Source: Takakia lepidozioides (taxonomy: Eukaryota; Streptophyta; Takakiopsida; Takakiales; Takakiaceae). From it: a stretch of DNA of 64,000 nt. The DNA lies in assembly GCA_030704615.1 (NCBI GenBank), contig CM060734.1, positions 32,318,042 to 32,382,041 of the forward strand. Direction: 5' to 3'. Shown piece after piece: positions 22,501 to 35,150 of this stretch (its first letter is position 1; the number at the start of each line of letters is the position of its first letter). The notes under the pieces are model-generated. The model ran no database searches. It was given only the letters and a program-made list of their open reading frames with translations, and was not told the origin of the DNA. The translations under genes were made by a program, and so were the position numbers.

Positions 22501-24931
22501 GTATGGGATGACGGCCTTCCTGGAGAAGCCGGCAGACGGTACGAGGCAAGTGAGGCAGAAGGCACTAATGGGAACTCTAATGGGACTTCCATCTCAGCTG
22601 GGAACCAAGATGGTATTCCATACAAGAGTGTGGGAAACGTCAGGAGTGGGGTGGAAGCATCTTCAGTTGGTCTTCCAGAAGCCATTTTTGATAGCATTCT
22701 GTCTATAGGTATATTTTACTGCACCAGTATGACTCAGTCTGTTACTCGTATTTAGAGTTCACCCTTCCGTTTATGTGAACAATGAATGTCAAGTGAAGGT
22801 CTTTACTATTACTGGCTGTCCTTCGAGTAGTTAGTTGTTTTCTGTGTGTTAGATTGTTCATTTGCAACCCCTTTCCCAAGGGAAGACACTGTCTAAGTTA
22901 TGGTGATCCTTTACAAATGGGACATGCAGGCCGTGTGGATCTACAAAAGAAGCTGTTTGCCAGTATACAGCTTGTGAGTTTCTACCAACAAACTTCATTT
23001 GCAGGATTTTTCCTCAGAGAGCTTTGTATGGAGTGGCAGTTACTCGCTTGTCAAGTGCTCTATACCTTGCTCTCTGTCTTCTACAGTGTGATGGGCAGCT
23101 GTCCAATCACAGCCACATTTGTCAGTGTTCAGCTAGAGAGCACTGCCTCGTGCTTTGTAGTGTGATGTTGGTACATTTATTGTAGCAGTTGTCATCTGCT
23201 GTGTGTGAGTGACCCAGCAATTCCAGGTTTAGTCTCATGTACCCTGGTGAACTGAAGCACCCTGATTTTTTGTTGCTGGAATGGTGGGTGTGGTGTCAGG
23301 TTGGCGGAGTTGCCCTGACCAAAGGGCTGGTAGATGCAATTGAGGAAAGGTATTTGTTGTGACTTGTGGTTCTGCATGTCCTTTAAACATCCTCCGTGTA
23401 TGTCATGATGTCAGCGTGATCTGCAAAAGCAAAGGTTGAAATGTAGTTTTGTCATTTCGCATACCTAAAGATTTTCCAGCAGAATTCATTGTAGAGGTAG
23501 TAATTTTTCACATCCAATCAGTGTTGTCCTGACTTTTCAGTGTAGAGGATGCACGCAGTTGGTGCTTTTGGATGTTCTTACCTCAAAGTTTCACAGTCAT
23601 GAGATGGGGTGTGAGGGTGGCAGGGTGCTTCATACAATACCCGTACACGAAGCAGTGGACACAGTGGAGGTACCCACTAGCTCCTGAAGATTTGGACATG
23701 GTTTGGTTTGAGACAGACGTCTCGTGATATTGTGTTACACTAGGAGAAAATTATGTCGTGCCTCTCTTTCTTTGTGGCCAGCGGAAATAATAAGTTGCTT
23801 TCTTCTGTCTCTCTCTCTTACCCAACCTACAAGATCAGGAGAAGAGACCGGTGGCTCTGTAAAAGGTATTTTATTCTCAGTGCCTTCAGTTATGAGGACC
23901 CGAAGTGGTTATCAACTTACTGCAAGGCACTTCGTCTCCGGGGTTTGAATTGTTCTTTGGTTTCTGTGTCCTACTGTATACCATGGGCCTTCTGGTCTGT
24001 AATAGGTAGTTCGTGTTGTTGGCAGTCAGTCCCCTTTTTATGGGATTGTCATTCTGAGGTCCCGTTAACAAGAATCCCATGACTGGCCCCGGTAGGGTTA
24101 TTAGACCGCAGGAACTTTCTTCATCTTGTGCCCATGTATTTGTACTATCTAAAATTGGCCTTCTCTTTCCACATTGCAGGTACTACCCAACCGCATGGAC
24201 CCCTTGACTGCTTCATGGAAAGGTGGAGCGGTAAGCACTTTCGCTTTTCTCCACGATGTTGCTATTACCTGTGTACAAATTTTCTCCATCCCCCGAAACC
24301 GCTGCATCACCTACTTACAGGCTCATCTTGGACTGCCAAGGTCCCGATATCAGTGGAAAAAGGAAATTCCTTCTGGTGGACTGATTAGGTCCAGGCATTG
24401 TGCAGACATTAAGCATCAGTGCGCAGGCATTCTGCAGCTAACAAAGCAATGGGTGTATGTCATGGCACATTTATAATTATCTCCTCTGCCTATATGGATT
24501 ATTACAACAAACCTGTTGACTTCAGGAGAAGATTGATGAGGGGTGCTTGTCTTCGACCACCCCTGGATAAATCCAAAGATGCTTGCTGAAAAGATTGGCA
24601 CCCTCAACATCTTTGGATTTATACTGGGGTCAGTTTATGGGCACTTACATCCTGCTACAGGCAGGAAAGCTCATCCTGCAACTAGTCATTTGTAAGGGCA
24701 ACCATCATAGGCCTGTGTGAATTAGCCTTTTACTGCACAATTTGAACTAAAGAGTGGCGGGTCTCTCTTTTATGGCGGCAGGTTCTTGCAGTGTTGGACT
24801 TCGCACGCGATGCATGGGTTCAATACGAGGATTGGATGGAAGGGGGTGTCAGTGTTGGCAGTGGGCGGAAGTATAAGGATTCGAATACACTTCAAGCACA
24901 GACTTTTTGGTACTCTGCTACTCTAGACTGA
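16507..24931 (+). CDS. ARP9: Actin-related protein 9 (plant ARP9 homologue), 20 inferred coding exons
   Basis: GT/AG-bounded exons assemble a 646-residue frame: 16507-16509, 16746-16818, 17356-17504, 17664-17723, 18351-18510, 18775-18851, 18949-19176, 19571-19691, 20146-20210, 20326-20415, 20692-20742, 21040-21171, 21520-21609, 21786-21856, 22479-22708, 22930-22973, 23300-23349, 23624-23669, 24180-24230, 24782-24931. Diagnostic pieces are DYFKSLVPSQLVAERGAEIV, SAHVRIGLASSQAPF, GQPYCLRRPMCRGRLNVS, IIWDWVLTEK, EVKEMLTVILRDLQFRAA, GGVALTKGLVDAIEER and TASWKGGAVLAVLDFARDAW. These follow ARP9, a divergent actin-fold nuclear protein of plants; a chromatin-remodelling role is assumed, not shown here. 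The start is the least certain part: ATG 16507 as a one-codon coding exon restores the expected M-D-Y. Exon 4 is weakly conserved, and an exon between 17723 and 18351 may be missed. The Arabidopsis protein is about 600 residues. Confidence 0.88.
21904..22370. repeat. Direct duplication within an ARP9 intron
   Basis: Two units of about 230 bp (21904-22133 and 22134-22370) share CATCCTATGTTTGGGCTG, ACTCCAGCCTAGT, TGGAGAGCTGTCAGCT, TTTCCTCTTAACTGGA and GGGTCTAGGCTGGAATG. Each ends with a TCCTGCAG that could act as a decoy splice acceptor. Confidence 0.75.
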
Positions 24932-26885
24932 ATAGCCACTCATATTGATATATGGTTCGTTAAGGATTTTTGAGGCAGATTATGCTGTTTTAGAGGCAAA
25001 TTAAAAAGCAGAATGCGCCCTGCTGGTGCGGGGGCGCACAATGAGTGGGCATAACTCGTCAGTTTGACTTTATTAAGGTCTGCAGCCTCTAATTGGCTGC
25101 AGGGGTGCATGATCCGCCCCAAAGTTTCTCAACGATAAGGAATGGGCGTGCCTGCGGGTGCGCTGCCCTACTTGCTCGCCAGGCAGCCAGCGGCTTGCCC
25201 ATTCCCTAATACATATTGAATGGATCACCTACGCCTTAGGTGCAGCCTCCTTGGTCCTCACAAGTATATGACCTTAAGGTCATCTGATGACCACCAGACC
25301 ATCAAAACGGCCTCCCGCTCTCTGGAGCTCAGATTGTTGGAGGCCACTGATTTTAGGGAAATACTTTATAGGTAGATGGCTTATGTTGGAGTGCAGTGTC
25401 CAATCTAGTTTCTTGATCATGGACGACATAGTTGAAAACCAGTCAATGGATTTACAGATTATTTGACCACATGTTTAACTACTGTCATCAAGCATGATGA
25501 TGATTGTAAGATATTGCTGCAAAGGTACTTACTTGCTCGGTTGCGGATCATATTTATCTAGCTCTTATGGGTACAAGGAGTTGCTTAAAAACTTTTGAGT
25601 AAACCTGTGGAAAAAATGGAAGCCTGGTCATTATCGATTTTGCTGACACCGAGTGCACTCGTGTGTAAGCTCGATATGGTTGGGTTTGAAGAAGTGAAGT
25701 TTCATGTGCACACTGCTACTATATTGTAATTGTTGTCTCATGCTCGCCAGGTATTTGTCTAGATCCAGATAGAAGTATTGTTGCTATGGATTACAGTCTG
25801 GCAGAAATTGAAGCCACAATCTACCAGTATATTTTATCCCCTTGTTCGCCCATGCTTTGCGCTTCAGGCAGATTGGTTGGGAAATAGACTTGGTCATTCC
25901 ATCTCAAGACAGACAGCAGATTGTGTGTGTGTTGCATATATGACAATTCAAGAGCATTTCCAAAGTATTGTGCTCAGGAAAGAGAGAAACTGCAAAAGTT
26001 GTGTTGTGGACATTGTGTGTGCCCAACTGTTTTGGGAGCTGAAGTGTTTTCTGCAGGAGGAGAAAGAATTGTGGTTTGTATACTGCTGAAATAAATAGAT
26101 GGGCCATATAGGCTACTGAGTGAGACATCATATTACTGACTCTCTTCGGCTACTTGAGCTTGGGACTTACGACCATGCTGTCCAATGCTCCCTGGGAATG
26201 CAAATGGTTACATGGGGACCACAGGTCTGCCTCTGCCCTTGGACTTCATGCAGTGTGCCAAACAAAATGTAGTATGGAAAGTTCTGGTGGGGATTGTTGG
26301 AATATACAGTTGTAGGAAAAGTTGAGCACAAAACGATCGCGGAAGGCTGTGACGGTACCTGCTCTTATCTGTGCCATGAAGGTGATCCTTGGCCTTCCAT
26401 CATATTTCGTCCGAGAAGCTCTTCCTGAGAGCAAATTGACCTTACCTTCCATATCGAGCTTGGATTACAGCAAAACTCTCCATGCCCTGAGCACACTTGA
26501 GTGGATGCTTTCAAGGCTCGTTTCGGACAACACCTATCGCACTGAAACACTAGTTGTAGAGAATCCTCCACTTCAGAGGAATACACACCGCAATAGAAAC
26601 TACATGCTATTCTAACCGTCATCCTCGCCAATTGTGACTTGGTATAAACTTCCTATGCAGGGCATATCAACACAGAATGTACTCAAAATACGTTGTTTGC
26701 CGTAGCCTTGTGGCTATAGACCCCGAACCCAGTTTGCACGGAACAAGGCAGAGAGAGAGAGAGAGAAAAACCGCAGGCAAAACTGAAGGTTCTCTTATCC
26801 TGAAGTGGGCCGGTCTCACTGGTCACTTTCGGCGGTGATTAGTGTTGATGACCGAAATCTCAGTAGTTAATGTTCTCCACTGATT
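24932..26885. other. Intergenic region between ARP9 and ABCG 3' ends
   Basis: The two genes converge here. I see no convincing coding region. An open frame at 26322-26615 (+) and one on the opposite strand overlap each other without a family signature. A (GA)n tract lies at 26751-26766. Confidence 0.4.
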
Positions 26886-29334
26886 TCAATGATCAAATAC
26901 TCTCATTTTTCTAAGTGCAATATACGCGATGACTCGGTAGCCAATCAACATGATTGCCAAAGCCATAACAGCAGTAGCTGTATGCCCCAAGCCCACTTCT
27001 CTGATGTCGGGGTAGTCAGCAATTCGGCATCTCCCCGTGAGACACACATATGTTTGGTTTTGGTCCATGGCGTACTGGGCAGCAAGTTGAAGCTTGTAGG
27101 CATAGTAAGTAAAGGATAAGTATTTTATCCAACCAATCCAGGAGGGTGTGCGTTGGACGAAGTACCCACCAGCAAGTAAGAACGTGAGCATGATGACTGA
27201 TGCCAGTGTGGTTGCTTGCTTGACGTCCATTAGAGCTGCCCCGAGTGCTAACCCAAGTCCCTGTAAACATAGCAAGCCGCCAAAGTGAACATGGAATGGG
27301 TATATAATGTCCTCCTATTTCCATTCGAAGACAGCGTTAGCAGCATCGCAGATAGTTAGCCCCTGGACCATATGGTCTGCCACTCCCACCTCCATTAACT
27401 TTCACTCTCTACACGAGGCTCTCTACCTTCGAATCGTAGTCTTATGGTTTGAATCTACAAAGTTCCTTTCTTTCTACCTTTAGGTTCTTTCTACCTTTAG
27501 GATTGATTTCGATCTCTTTCGACAGCCTGCCATGGCAAATATGTACTGTTAACCATGACTGCACCCACAACGGTTCAGAAGGTGAGACTTTACCTGAGAT
27601 ATCAAAACAATGTATAGAACCACACCGAGTGTCAGGAAGAAACTGCCTACCGAGGCCCTGAGGCCTCCCATCCAATAGACAATTATCACAAATGCGGTGG
27701 GCAAAACAAGCTCCAATGGCAAATCGCCGATGGTTCGCGCAAAGAAGTAGGCAGTCAAGCGATACATGCCCGATGCCCTCTCCTTCGCCAGCATGGACTG
27801 TTCTTTCGGGAAAGTGAAGATCGCCGAAAAGAGAGGAAAGAAGCCCCAGAATGTTGACAGGAAAAATAGAAGGCCAACCTACCATCCATGAAATAGTTAA
27901 AGCTGAAAAAATATCAACTGTCACAGTACATCTCAGGTAAACTTATGAACATTACATCTGGACTCCATCATACTCTTGTTCCTCCGGGCTCAAAGAAACA
28001 GGACTCTATCAACTGATCATGTCCACAAACTTCTTATTGATCATGTTTAGCATTATCTGTCCAGATTGAATTGTTGCATATCAAAATCCTGACAAAGTTC
28101 ACAAGCTGAGGAACCTTAAAATACTGACCTGGTCCTGAATTTGAGATGTGGAGGATCGCCACCACAGCAAGCCACACACAATGGCGATGGCAAGCACCTG
28201 AGCTATCCTTAGACCCGCAAATGCTTCATGCCTGCGCTCTTTCAGGCCTCGGAACAGCAGTACAGAAAATTGCTCCCACCATGTGGTTGGCCACTTTCTC
28301 TTCTCCAATGCTGCTTATTTGATCACAAAGACAGTGTTGTAACATGAGACGTCGCTCTCCGTGCGAGTCTGCACGGGAGAAAGACTGGGGGGACTGTTTA
28401 CATACATAACCCATATTATGACGGAGCTCGATTTGATCAACCTCTTATCATATGGCTTGTCTTCTTAAGACAAATCCGGTTAGTAATGCAGCCGCAATTC
28501 CCTCAAACTTATCTGGATGAAGTAATATAAACTATCGATCGATCAATTACGTACTAATGATCCACGAGTTCTACATCAGAAGCAGCAGTCCTGAGAGTGC
28601 ACATGACAAACGTTGCAACTTGAGATCTCTAAGAAAAAAATACCCCTGTCCAACCTTCAGTTTTCTCCACTGTCAGATGGGGAGCGATATTAAGTTCCGA
28701 TCTGATATTCGGATCCAAGTTCTTTTGGTAGGCCTCAAACAGTTTTGTACGCACTGATGGTCCCCTCTCCTCTTCAGATTTGGCTGCAGGCACACCTTCC
28801 TCAACCTCTTGGCTGACGTCGGGCATTATTCCTAGGCAAGCAGAGATCAGTATACTAACGGCTTTAGCTCGGAAAAGCATAGAGAACCTCTGAAATACTC
28901 GATGCAAGCAGTATTTCATGATGTATTTCACCGATAGAGCTATGTAACCATTATAGACCTGTATTCCTTACCTAGGGCGTTTCCTAAACTACAGTGCCCA
29001 AACAGTACCAGTTGTCGACATCAGTTCTTTCCTGTTAACCAAACTTGACCAGAAATATTTAGGCACATGTGAATTTCGTCTGCTTTAAGAACATCCTCAA
29101 CATACTAAGCACACTCTTGTGCCTGGGTAATTCACGAGACCTATCTGATGTCCAGACCTATCTATCAACAGTTTTAGGTTATGTCAACATAAAGCCTTCA
29201 GACACAATGATATAAGGTCTGGAGAATATTGAAAGCTCAAATCTCAACCGTGCCTCCATGAAAGTAAGCTACTGTGTTGTCTGGTACTGTCAGTGCTCAA
29301 GGATGGGGGTGGAAGAAGCCCAGTCAGTAGACAC

Positions 29335-29366
<32 letters not shown>

Positions 29367-32300
29367 GACACACACACACACAACCCTCCGAACCTACTTT
29401 CAGACCAGTCAACGGACAGATAAGCATGTGCAGGATGCAACTTCCTACTTAAGAAGGGACTATATCCTACATAGTGTGTACAACACCAAGGTCAGTGAAC
29501 CTACCACTCGCAAGATCTAGCAGAAAGTCGGCAGGATTCATCGGAAAAGGCTTCAATCCTATGGAAGCGAAGTAATCCATAGCGGCACTCCTTGGACCGA
29601 AGTACAACGGGTAGCCATCAGACAGAAGAATCAGTTTGTCAAATATGTTGTACACTCTACTGGATGGCTGATGGATTGTTGCAATGATAGTCCTGCCACC
29701 CTGCGCTAAATCTCGCAACGTGTTGATGATTCTCAATGCTGTTGTAGAATCAAGCCCCGATGTTGGTTCATCTAGTAAAATAAGGCTGGGGTCTGTCAAC
29801 ATCTCGTGGCCTATGCTCACTCTTTTTCTCTCTCCCCCAGAAATCCCGCGCAAAAAGGGACCTCCGATGATCGTGTCTGCGCATTTCTCGAGCCCAAGCT
29901 CTTTGATAATGGCTTCTGCTCGCATCACCTGTTCAAAACAATTGTTACAATCAGCACCTAAACTGTCCAGAAGTGATTCATTATAAGTTAAATCTGGAAT
30001 ATACATAGTTTATTAAAGTTCTCTTTCAGCACAAACATTCGGCATGCATGCCCAGTGGATTAGTACCAGTTCCTAGAATCTCATCTGTTTGTTCAAACAC
30101 TCAAAATTAACGTATTTCCAAAAAGAGCGTGATCGACAATTTCATGCATCTGAACAAGACATCATGAATGTACATAATAAGGAATTCTTGTTCAAGCACA
30201 TTTCGATTGTTATAACGGACTTCGATGGATAAAATCCTCTAGCCCCGAACGTATTGACAGTTCCATGGAGTTGACACAACTGTAAATCAAGTCGGAAATT
30301 CAATATGAAGTTCCTTGGGACCAATTGAATGATTCGCTTTCTCTAGAGCGAAAATCTCGTACTTAGTTCTCAGCTTAAGAGACGTTCAGGTGTGTACAAT
30401 TTCAGCCAAAACCAGATTATCTTTCATGCCAATTTATCTGTTATGCCATGTCCAGTTTGTTTGCACGGTGTGGGCCTGAGGTGAAGTCCATCGATCAAGT
30501 GCAGATTTGGTCCCGGAGGCAATCTATGGACGTCAACTCGATGAACATTATGAACATTCAAACACTTGAATTTTTAGATCTCAAAAATTCTCAAGATCCT
30601 GCATCGTTGAAGTTGCACAGAATTTTTGTCTGAATCTTCAAGTCGATTAAGGGCCCGGGCAATGCAAAGGTAGAGGTAAGATGTGCAGTAGGTAAGATTG
30701 GCTTACCTTCTCTCTCCTGGAAAAGAATTTGCTTGGAAGCCTTAGCAGCGCTGCATACACCAGTGTCTCCCTAACAGTCAAATGCGGGAACAAAACGTCG
30801 TCCTGAGTTACAAATCCCGTTCGCCTCTTCATAGCCTTGGAGTATGGCATATCATTATACAGAATGGTTCCTGTTATATTCCCTTTCAACCGCCCGCCCA
30901 AAATATTCAGAAGTGTTGTTTTTCCACTACCCGAGGGCCCCAGCATGGCCAGCATTTGACCAGGGAAAACAACTCCTGACACTCCATGTAGAATTGTCTT
31001 CTCGAGGGATTTCTTCGTGATGTGTTTCCCCACATTTTTCAAATTCCACCATGATGTCTGATCTTCCAGATTAACTTTGTAGACAACATCAACGAACTGT
31101 GCACATGTACATCCAAATCACCGCGCCACCAGTCAGCATCAGTTCCTACAGGTCATGTAGCTAGATCTGTCCCCTGATCCAGATGATCTTGGTATTAACG
31201 CATAAATGATAGTGACAAACTCTCGACAAACTGTGAGCACATGTACGCAGCAGTACGGTACTTGTGTGCATAAAAGTTTGCATTATAAATTATGGAGGTT
31301 TGAGGTAACTACAAAACTAGTAACTACTGGAACAATGTTCAAAGGTCTATGTTACCCAGATTCTCTTTCCCTCAAGTCTTAAATTGAAAATTTGAACGTT
31401 CGTTCATAGAGAATTTGGCCTTTCGAACCTGTGAAATTGATGATTCAGGGCTCCTACTCTCCACAACTCTTCTAATTTATAGTGTTCACGTTGATCGATC
31501 CCAATTCAGTATCAAGCTCGGCCAGGGGACATTTAGCAGTCTATATCTAGACGAGGGCTCATGTTCTGGATTTGTGAGACTTCTGAACTATTACAATCCG
31601 ACTCGAATTCCATCTTTGCACAAAGATTATTTTGAGAATCATTTGACTCCCAGGCGATCAAATACAATCAGTACTTGACACTGAATCCCGACAAGTTTCC
31701 TCATTATATATAGGTCTACCTAGACGAGTTTTCTGCAATGCTCTTGAGTCGCTAGCTACAGATAATATGGAAGAGAGAAAGCTGTTCGAAAAGAGCAAAG
31801 TACGTATTTCAATGGCTAGGTATCGCTTTGAAGATCATTTAAAATTAAGTAGTAGTTCAGATTTTCCAGAGAGTTGACATCTCCTTCATAAACGGACCTT
31901 GGCTCTCTCCTTCTCCAGCCCTCTCACAAGTTCATCTCACTCCCTACTCAAAATTCAAGTCCCACAATTCTGAAGTGTATATGTTAGTGCCGCTCGATGC
32001 ATAATTAACACTTTCCTTGATGCTTTTCTTATCTAGACCTTAAGTGAAATATGAATTTCCATTTGGTTTTATGACTGGTCCTGAACTAGCCTAGCAGGCA
32101 GTACTTTGTGGTGTCGAACAAAGAGGAACGCAGGCACATGGATATTGACAGAAATTAGTCAACCTACCTTCACTGCTATAGGTGAGGGCGGTTTCAGCGA
32201 GGACCGCCCTGAGTGCAACATATCGCCAGAGACGGTCTTCACAGGACCCTGTGGTTTCTCAAAGATATCTATCGTCCATTTCTCAAACTCCGAACGCGAC

Positions 32301-32446
32301 ATGGATAAGGCCCGAGTGTCTTGAAATTGTTGCAGCGGGTGACCTACAACACCATTTTCCGGGCACATTTCTCCCTTCTCTGCATTGCATCCCACACTAT
32401 CTTTATGCTTGCTTTTCCACTCAGTTTCTCTCCTTCTCTTTCCCAT
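26886..32446 (-). CDS. ABCG-subfamily half-size transporter (WBC type), 7 coding exons
   Basis: Exons on the minus strand: 32446-32168, 31096-30707, 29928-29505, 28831-28655, 28310-28129, 27878-27594, 27260-26886. They total 2112 bp, exactly 704 codons. The order nucleotide-binding domain then membrane domain is that of ABCG half-transporters. Walker [12 protein letters not shown] lies near residue 146, signature [12 protein letters not shown] near 252, Walker [13 protein letters not shown] near 272, and H-loop ATIHQPSS follows. After a variable linker, six hydrophobic segments follow, starting with [18 protein letters not shown] and ending near [18 protein letters not shown]. Half-transporters act as dimers in the plasma membrane; the cargo cannot be told from sequence. 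The [20 protein letters not shown] block is closest in style to the ABCG21/22 group. The start is uncertain: in-frame ATGs exist at 32446, 32368 and 32302. Exon 4 uses the donor GAAG|GTTGGA. Confidence 0.88.
29335..29383. repeat. (CT)n-(CA)n microsatellite in ABCG intron
   Basis: About 14 CT units, a short CGGAGA break, then about 8 CA units. Confidence 0.9.
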
Positions 32447-32449
32447 ATC

Positions 32450-33890
32450 CAAGCTCTTTGCCAGGCTGCCCTGGGCGTTACGGACTTGCTTTTCTTGCTT
32501 CTTTGTTCCTGACTGTGAATGGAGCCATACACGCAGGCATGCGCATGCAAAACTGCCCCTTCCACTGTGCGTCGCCCACGCCGAACTACCGCCCAATTTC
32601 GTTCACACGACACTGCTTCGGGACGACATGTGGACAGAGTGAATCATCCATCCGCGGGGTGCGAATCCTTCGGGGAGAATCATTTTGAACCTGGGGGGTT
32701 TATGGATCCGAGGGGGTCTCAGGCTGGCTGCTCGGATTTGACACTGTCCCTTGATGCCAAGCGAGGTGCCATTGTGCAAGGGACATTACGATGCATCTAT
32801 GAAACCATCTTGCACGAAGAACATCTGACAGGCCGAAGGGAGATTGTACGCGTCAAAGCAGGGACGAATAGGAAGAGATGAAGAGAGTGTGAAGAGATAA
32901 GGGAGCATGAGTGATCTTCCATTGTTCGGCAGGTGCGAAGTGCGCGTGATAACCGCTGGTCATTGACTCCACCTATAGTAAGGTAGTTACACCCAAATGT
33001 GAGCGCTTAAGCAGATATGCCCGTACAATTGGTGCTGTAAGGGGAAAAATTATAATTGGATGAGCAATTGAACAAACAGCTTGTGGTTTGAATTGCTAAT
33101 TTTGGACGAAGTGGCTAATTGATATATATTATCAAAGTGGCAAGGCACAAAAATGCTATGCCTGAGCTATAGAGGGTACCATAACTCACTGAAATATTAT
33201 CTAATATGAAGCCTACATGTGACCTGATATGCACAAGATGTGCACTTGAAATGGCCCAATAACTCACCCAACCAGCTCGGCCCACAAGAGCAAAAGGTAT
33301 CCTATAAAAGGCCTCCATTTGGCAAATACGCTGGTCACAGTATTCAGTACGTTTTTGTTCATCTAACAAAGCACCACAGGGCCCACAATGCCCATGAAGG
33401 AACCTAAATCAGCCAGTTGGCAGTAAGGTCGCCATTTAAGGCCAGGCATGACCACTTTACACCCCAAAAATAGGGGTCCATTTTGAGACCTGCTCATATT
33501 TGGGTGTTTCTACCTTACCCCTCCTCCCCCACCAAGTAATAGAAATGCACAGGAGTTGAATGCCGTGACAACACCCCAGCGAGGGCCCACCCAGACCTCG
33601 CCATGGCGGCCCACCCTCCACGGTCGCATCGACAGAAGGTAGGTATGAGAGAGCCCACCAACCTTTTTATTGAGTACATAAAGACTCGGCCAGGAATTTT
33701 TAGTTAGAGAGGATGGCGCCTTACACGGAGGAATTTGCACGCCAGGTGAGCATGGCGCCTTACACCGCGTAAGGTTCCTCCACTCCTCCAGAGGAAGGCA
33801 CCTTCCGTTGCGCAAGGCTCCTGCTCTTGTGAGCCGTCCGATTTAGATGATCCCAGCCGTCGATGGTAAAGGAATTCCTTGGCTGTGTCT
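32450..33890. other. Region upstream of ABCG, no gene recognised
   Basis: It contains the probable ABCG promoter/5' leader (no clear core motif identified). After about 33.4 kb comes GC-rich repeat-like sequence in which GGCGCCTTACAC occurs twice (33714, 33751). Confidence 0.4.
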
Positions 33891-33897
33891 TTACGCC

Positions 33898-33926
33898 GGG
33901 TAAGGCCCCGTCCTGGGGCCTTACCC
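33898..33926. repeat. Perfect 12-bp-arm hairpin
   Basis: GGGTAAGGCCCC, five bases, GGGGCCTTACCC. It lies in a GC-rich repeat-like segment. There is no T-run, and nothing indicates a terminator role. Confidence 0.75.
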
Positions 33927-34165
33927 TATACTTATGTGTCAAGCATCCTTTTGTATGAGGGGAGCCCCCCCCATGAGGGTGTTCCACGGTGTGAGGGTTC
34001 GTAGCCCGAGGGATACCCCAGGGGTGGGGACTCCCCTTGCGTAAAGCCTGTGACCGCGATTTTTTTCTTTCAGCGTTTCTATTATCCCATATCGATAGCC
34101 CTACTTAAGGACTGGATTGGGTATTTAAAGTGGTGTGGTCTGCGGGTAGCGGGGAGGCGGGCCTC

Positions 34166-34264
34166 GGCCATTCACTCTGTTTTCGGGCTGCCCTGCGGTT
34201 TTCGGGCTGACCAGCCTCGGGCTCCCGCCCTCATGCAGGGCAGCCCTCAAACAGAGTGAATGCC
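34166..34264. repeat. Foldback sequence with 30-bp arms
   Basis: The left arm (34166-34196; GGCCATTCACTCTGTTT, then GGGCTGCCCTGC) and the right arm (34235-34264; GCAGGGCAGCCC, then AAACAGAGTGAATGCC) are inverted copies with about three mismatches around a 38-nt loop. The loop repeats CGGGCT motifs also found in the arms. It may be a MITE or foldback remnant. Confidence 0.75.
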
Positions 34265-34519
34265 CTCGGGCTAGGGTGGCAGCCCGAAATCCCAGGAACG
34301 CTGGGCCAAGGCGTTTCACCCTGAAATGCGGGTTTTCTGCATGGGGAGGTGCCCTACAAATACAAAGGGAAAATTAGGTCAGGGCTTTGCGGACTACAAA
34401 TGGTATTATGTCAATGAATACATAGTGAAATACATGAAAACAGAATGTGAAGGGCATGCTACAATGGAGTTACATGAGCAAGCTATAACACAGGAAGAAG
34501 GAACAGTGGGTAAGTAGTC

Positions 34520-35150
34520 ATTCTCAGAGGGGCCGATAGTCTTGTTGACATTGGGTAGCCCATGTGGAGTGTGCAAAATCAGCAAAAAGAAAATTAAATA
34601 TTCATTATAATGGCATATCATCATCACAAAACCATTAGTAATATAACTAAATAACTGAAAACATTGTAGATAGGTGGAATAAATAATTTATTATTATTAA
34701 TTTATACTAATAATAATAACAGCGATGAAAGGATAAAGAAATAAAAAAAATTGCAAAAATATCAGTATAAATATGTCATTGTCGAAACAATCAAAAATTA
34801 ATACTTTGTCACTGAATATAATTGTAACAAAATAGCTTACTATTAGAAATAAATAATTGGAATTAATCCTAGACAGTTTATTATATTGTTATCATGAGCG
34901 TTAAAATAACCCAGCAATATGTCTCAAAAATATAAATAATACAGTTACTCTTGGGAATGCAAGGTTTAGATATGAAGAACAACATTAAATAACTAATAAT
35001 AATATAAATTATACTATGATTATAGAAAATATTGGTCAAATGTGGTAACGAATTGTAGATAATAAATTAATATTTATATATTAAATAAGTATCTTTAAAA
35101 ATTCTTGACGGAAAAAAATCCTTGAATGATGATTAATATATTGGTACAAG
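34520..35150. other. AT-rich non-coding stretch
   Basis: Mostly A/T with short TAATAAT runs. No gene, RNA or ordered repeat seen. Confidence 0.5.

Noticed and set aside
29258-29520. Serine/leucine and threonine/histidine frames on +
   Set aside because: They translate the (CT)n-(CA)n microsatellite in an ABCG intron.
33898-33926. Rho-independent terminator
   Set aside because: Plant nuclear context and no T-run after the hairpin.
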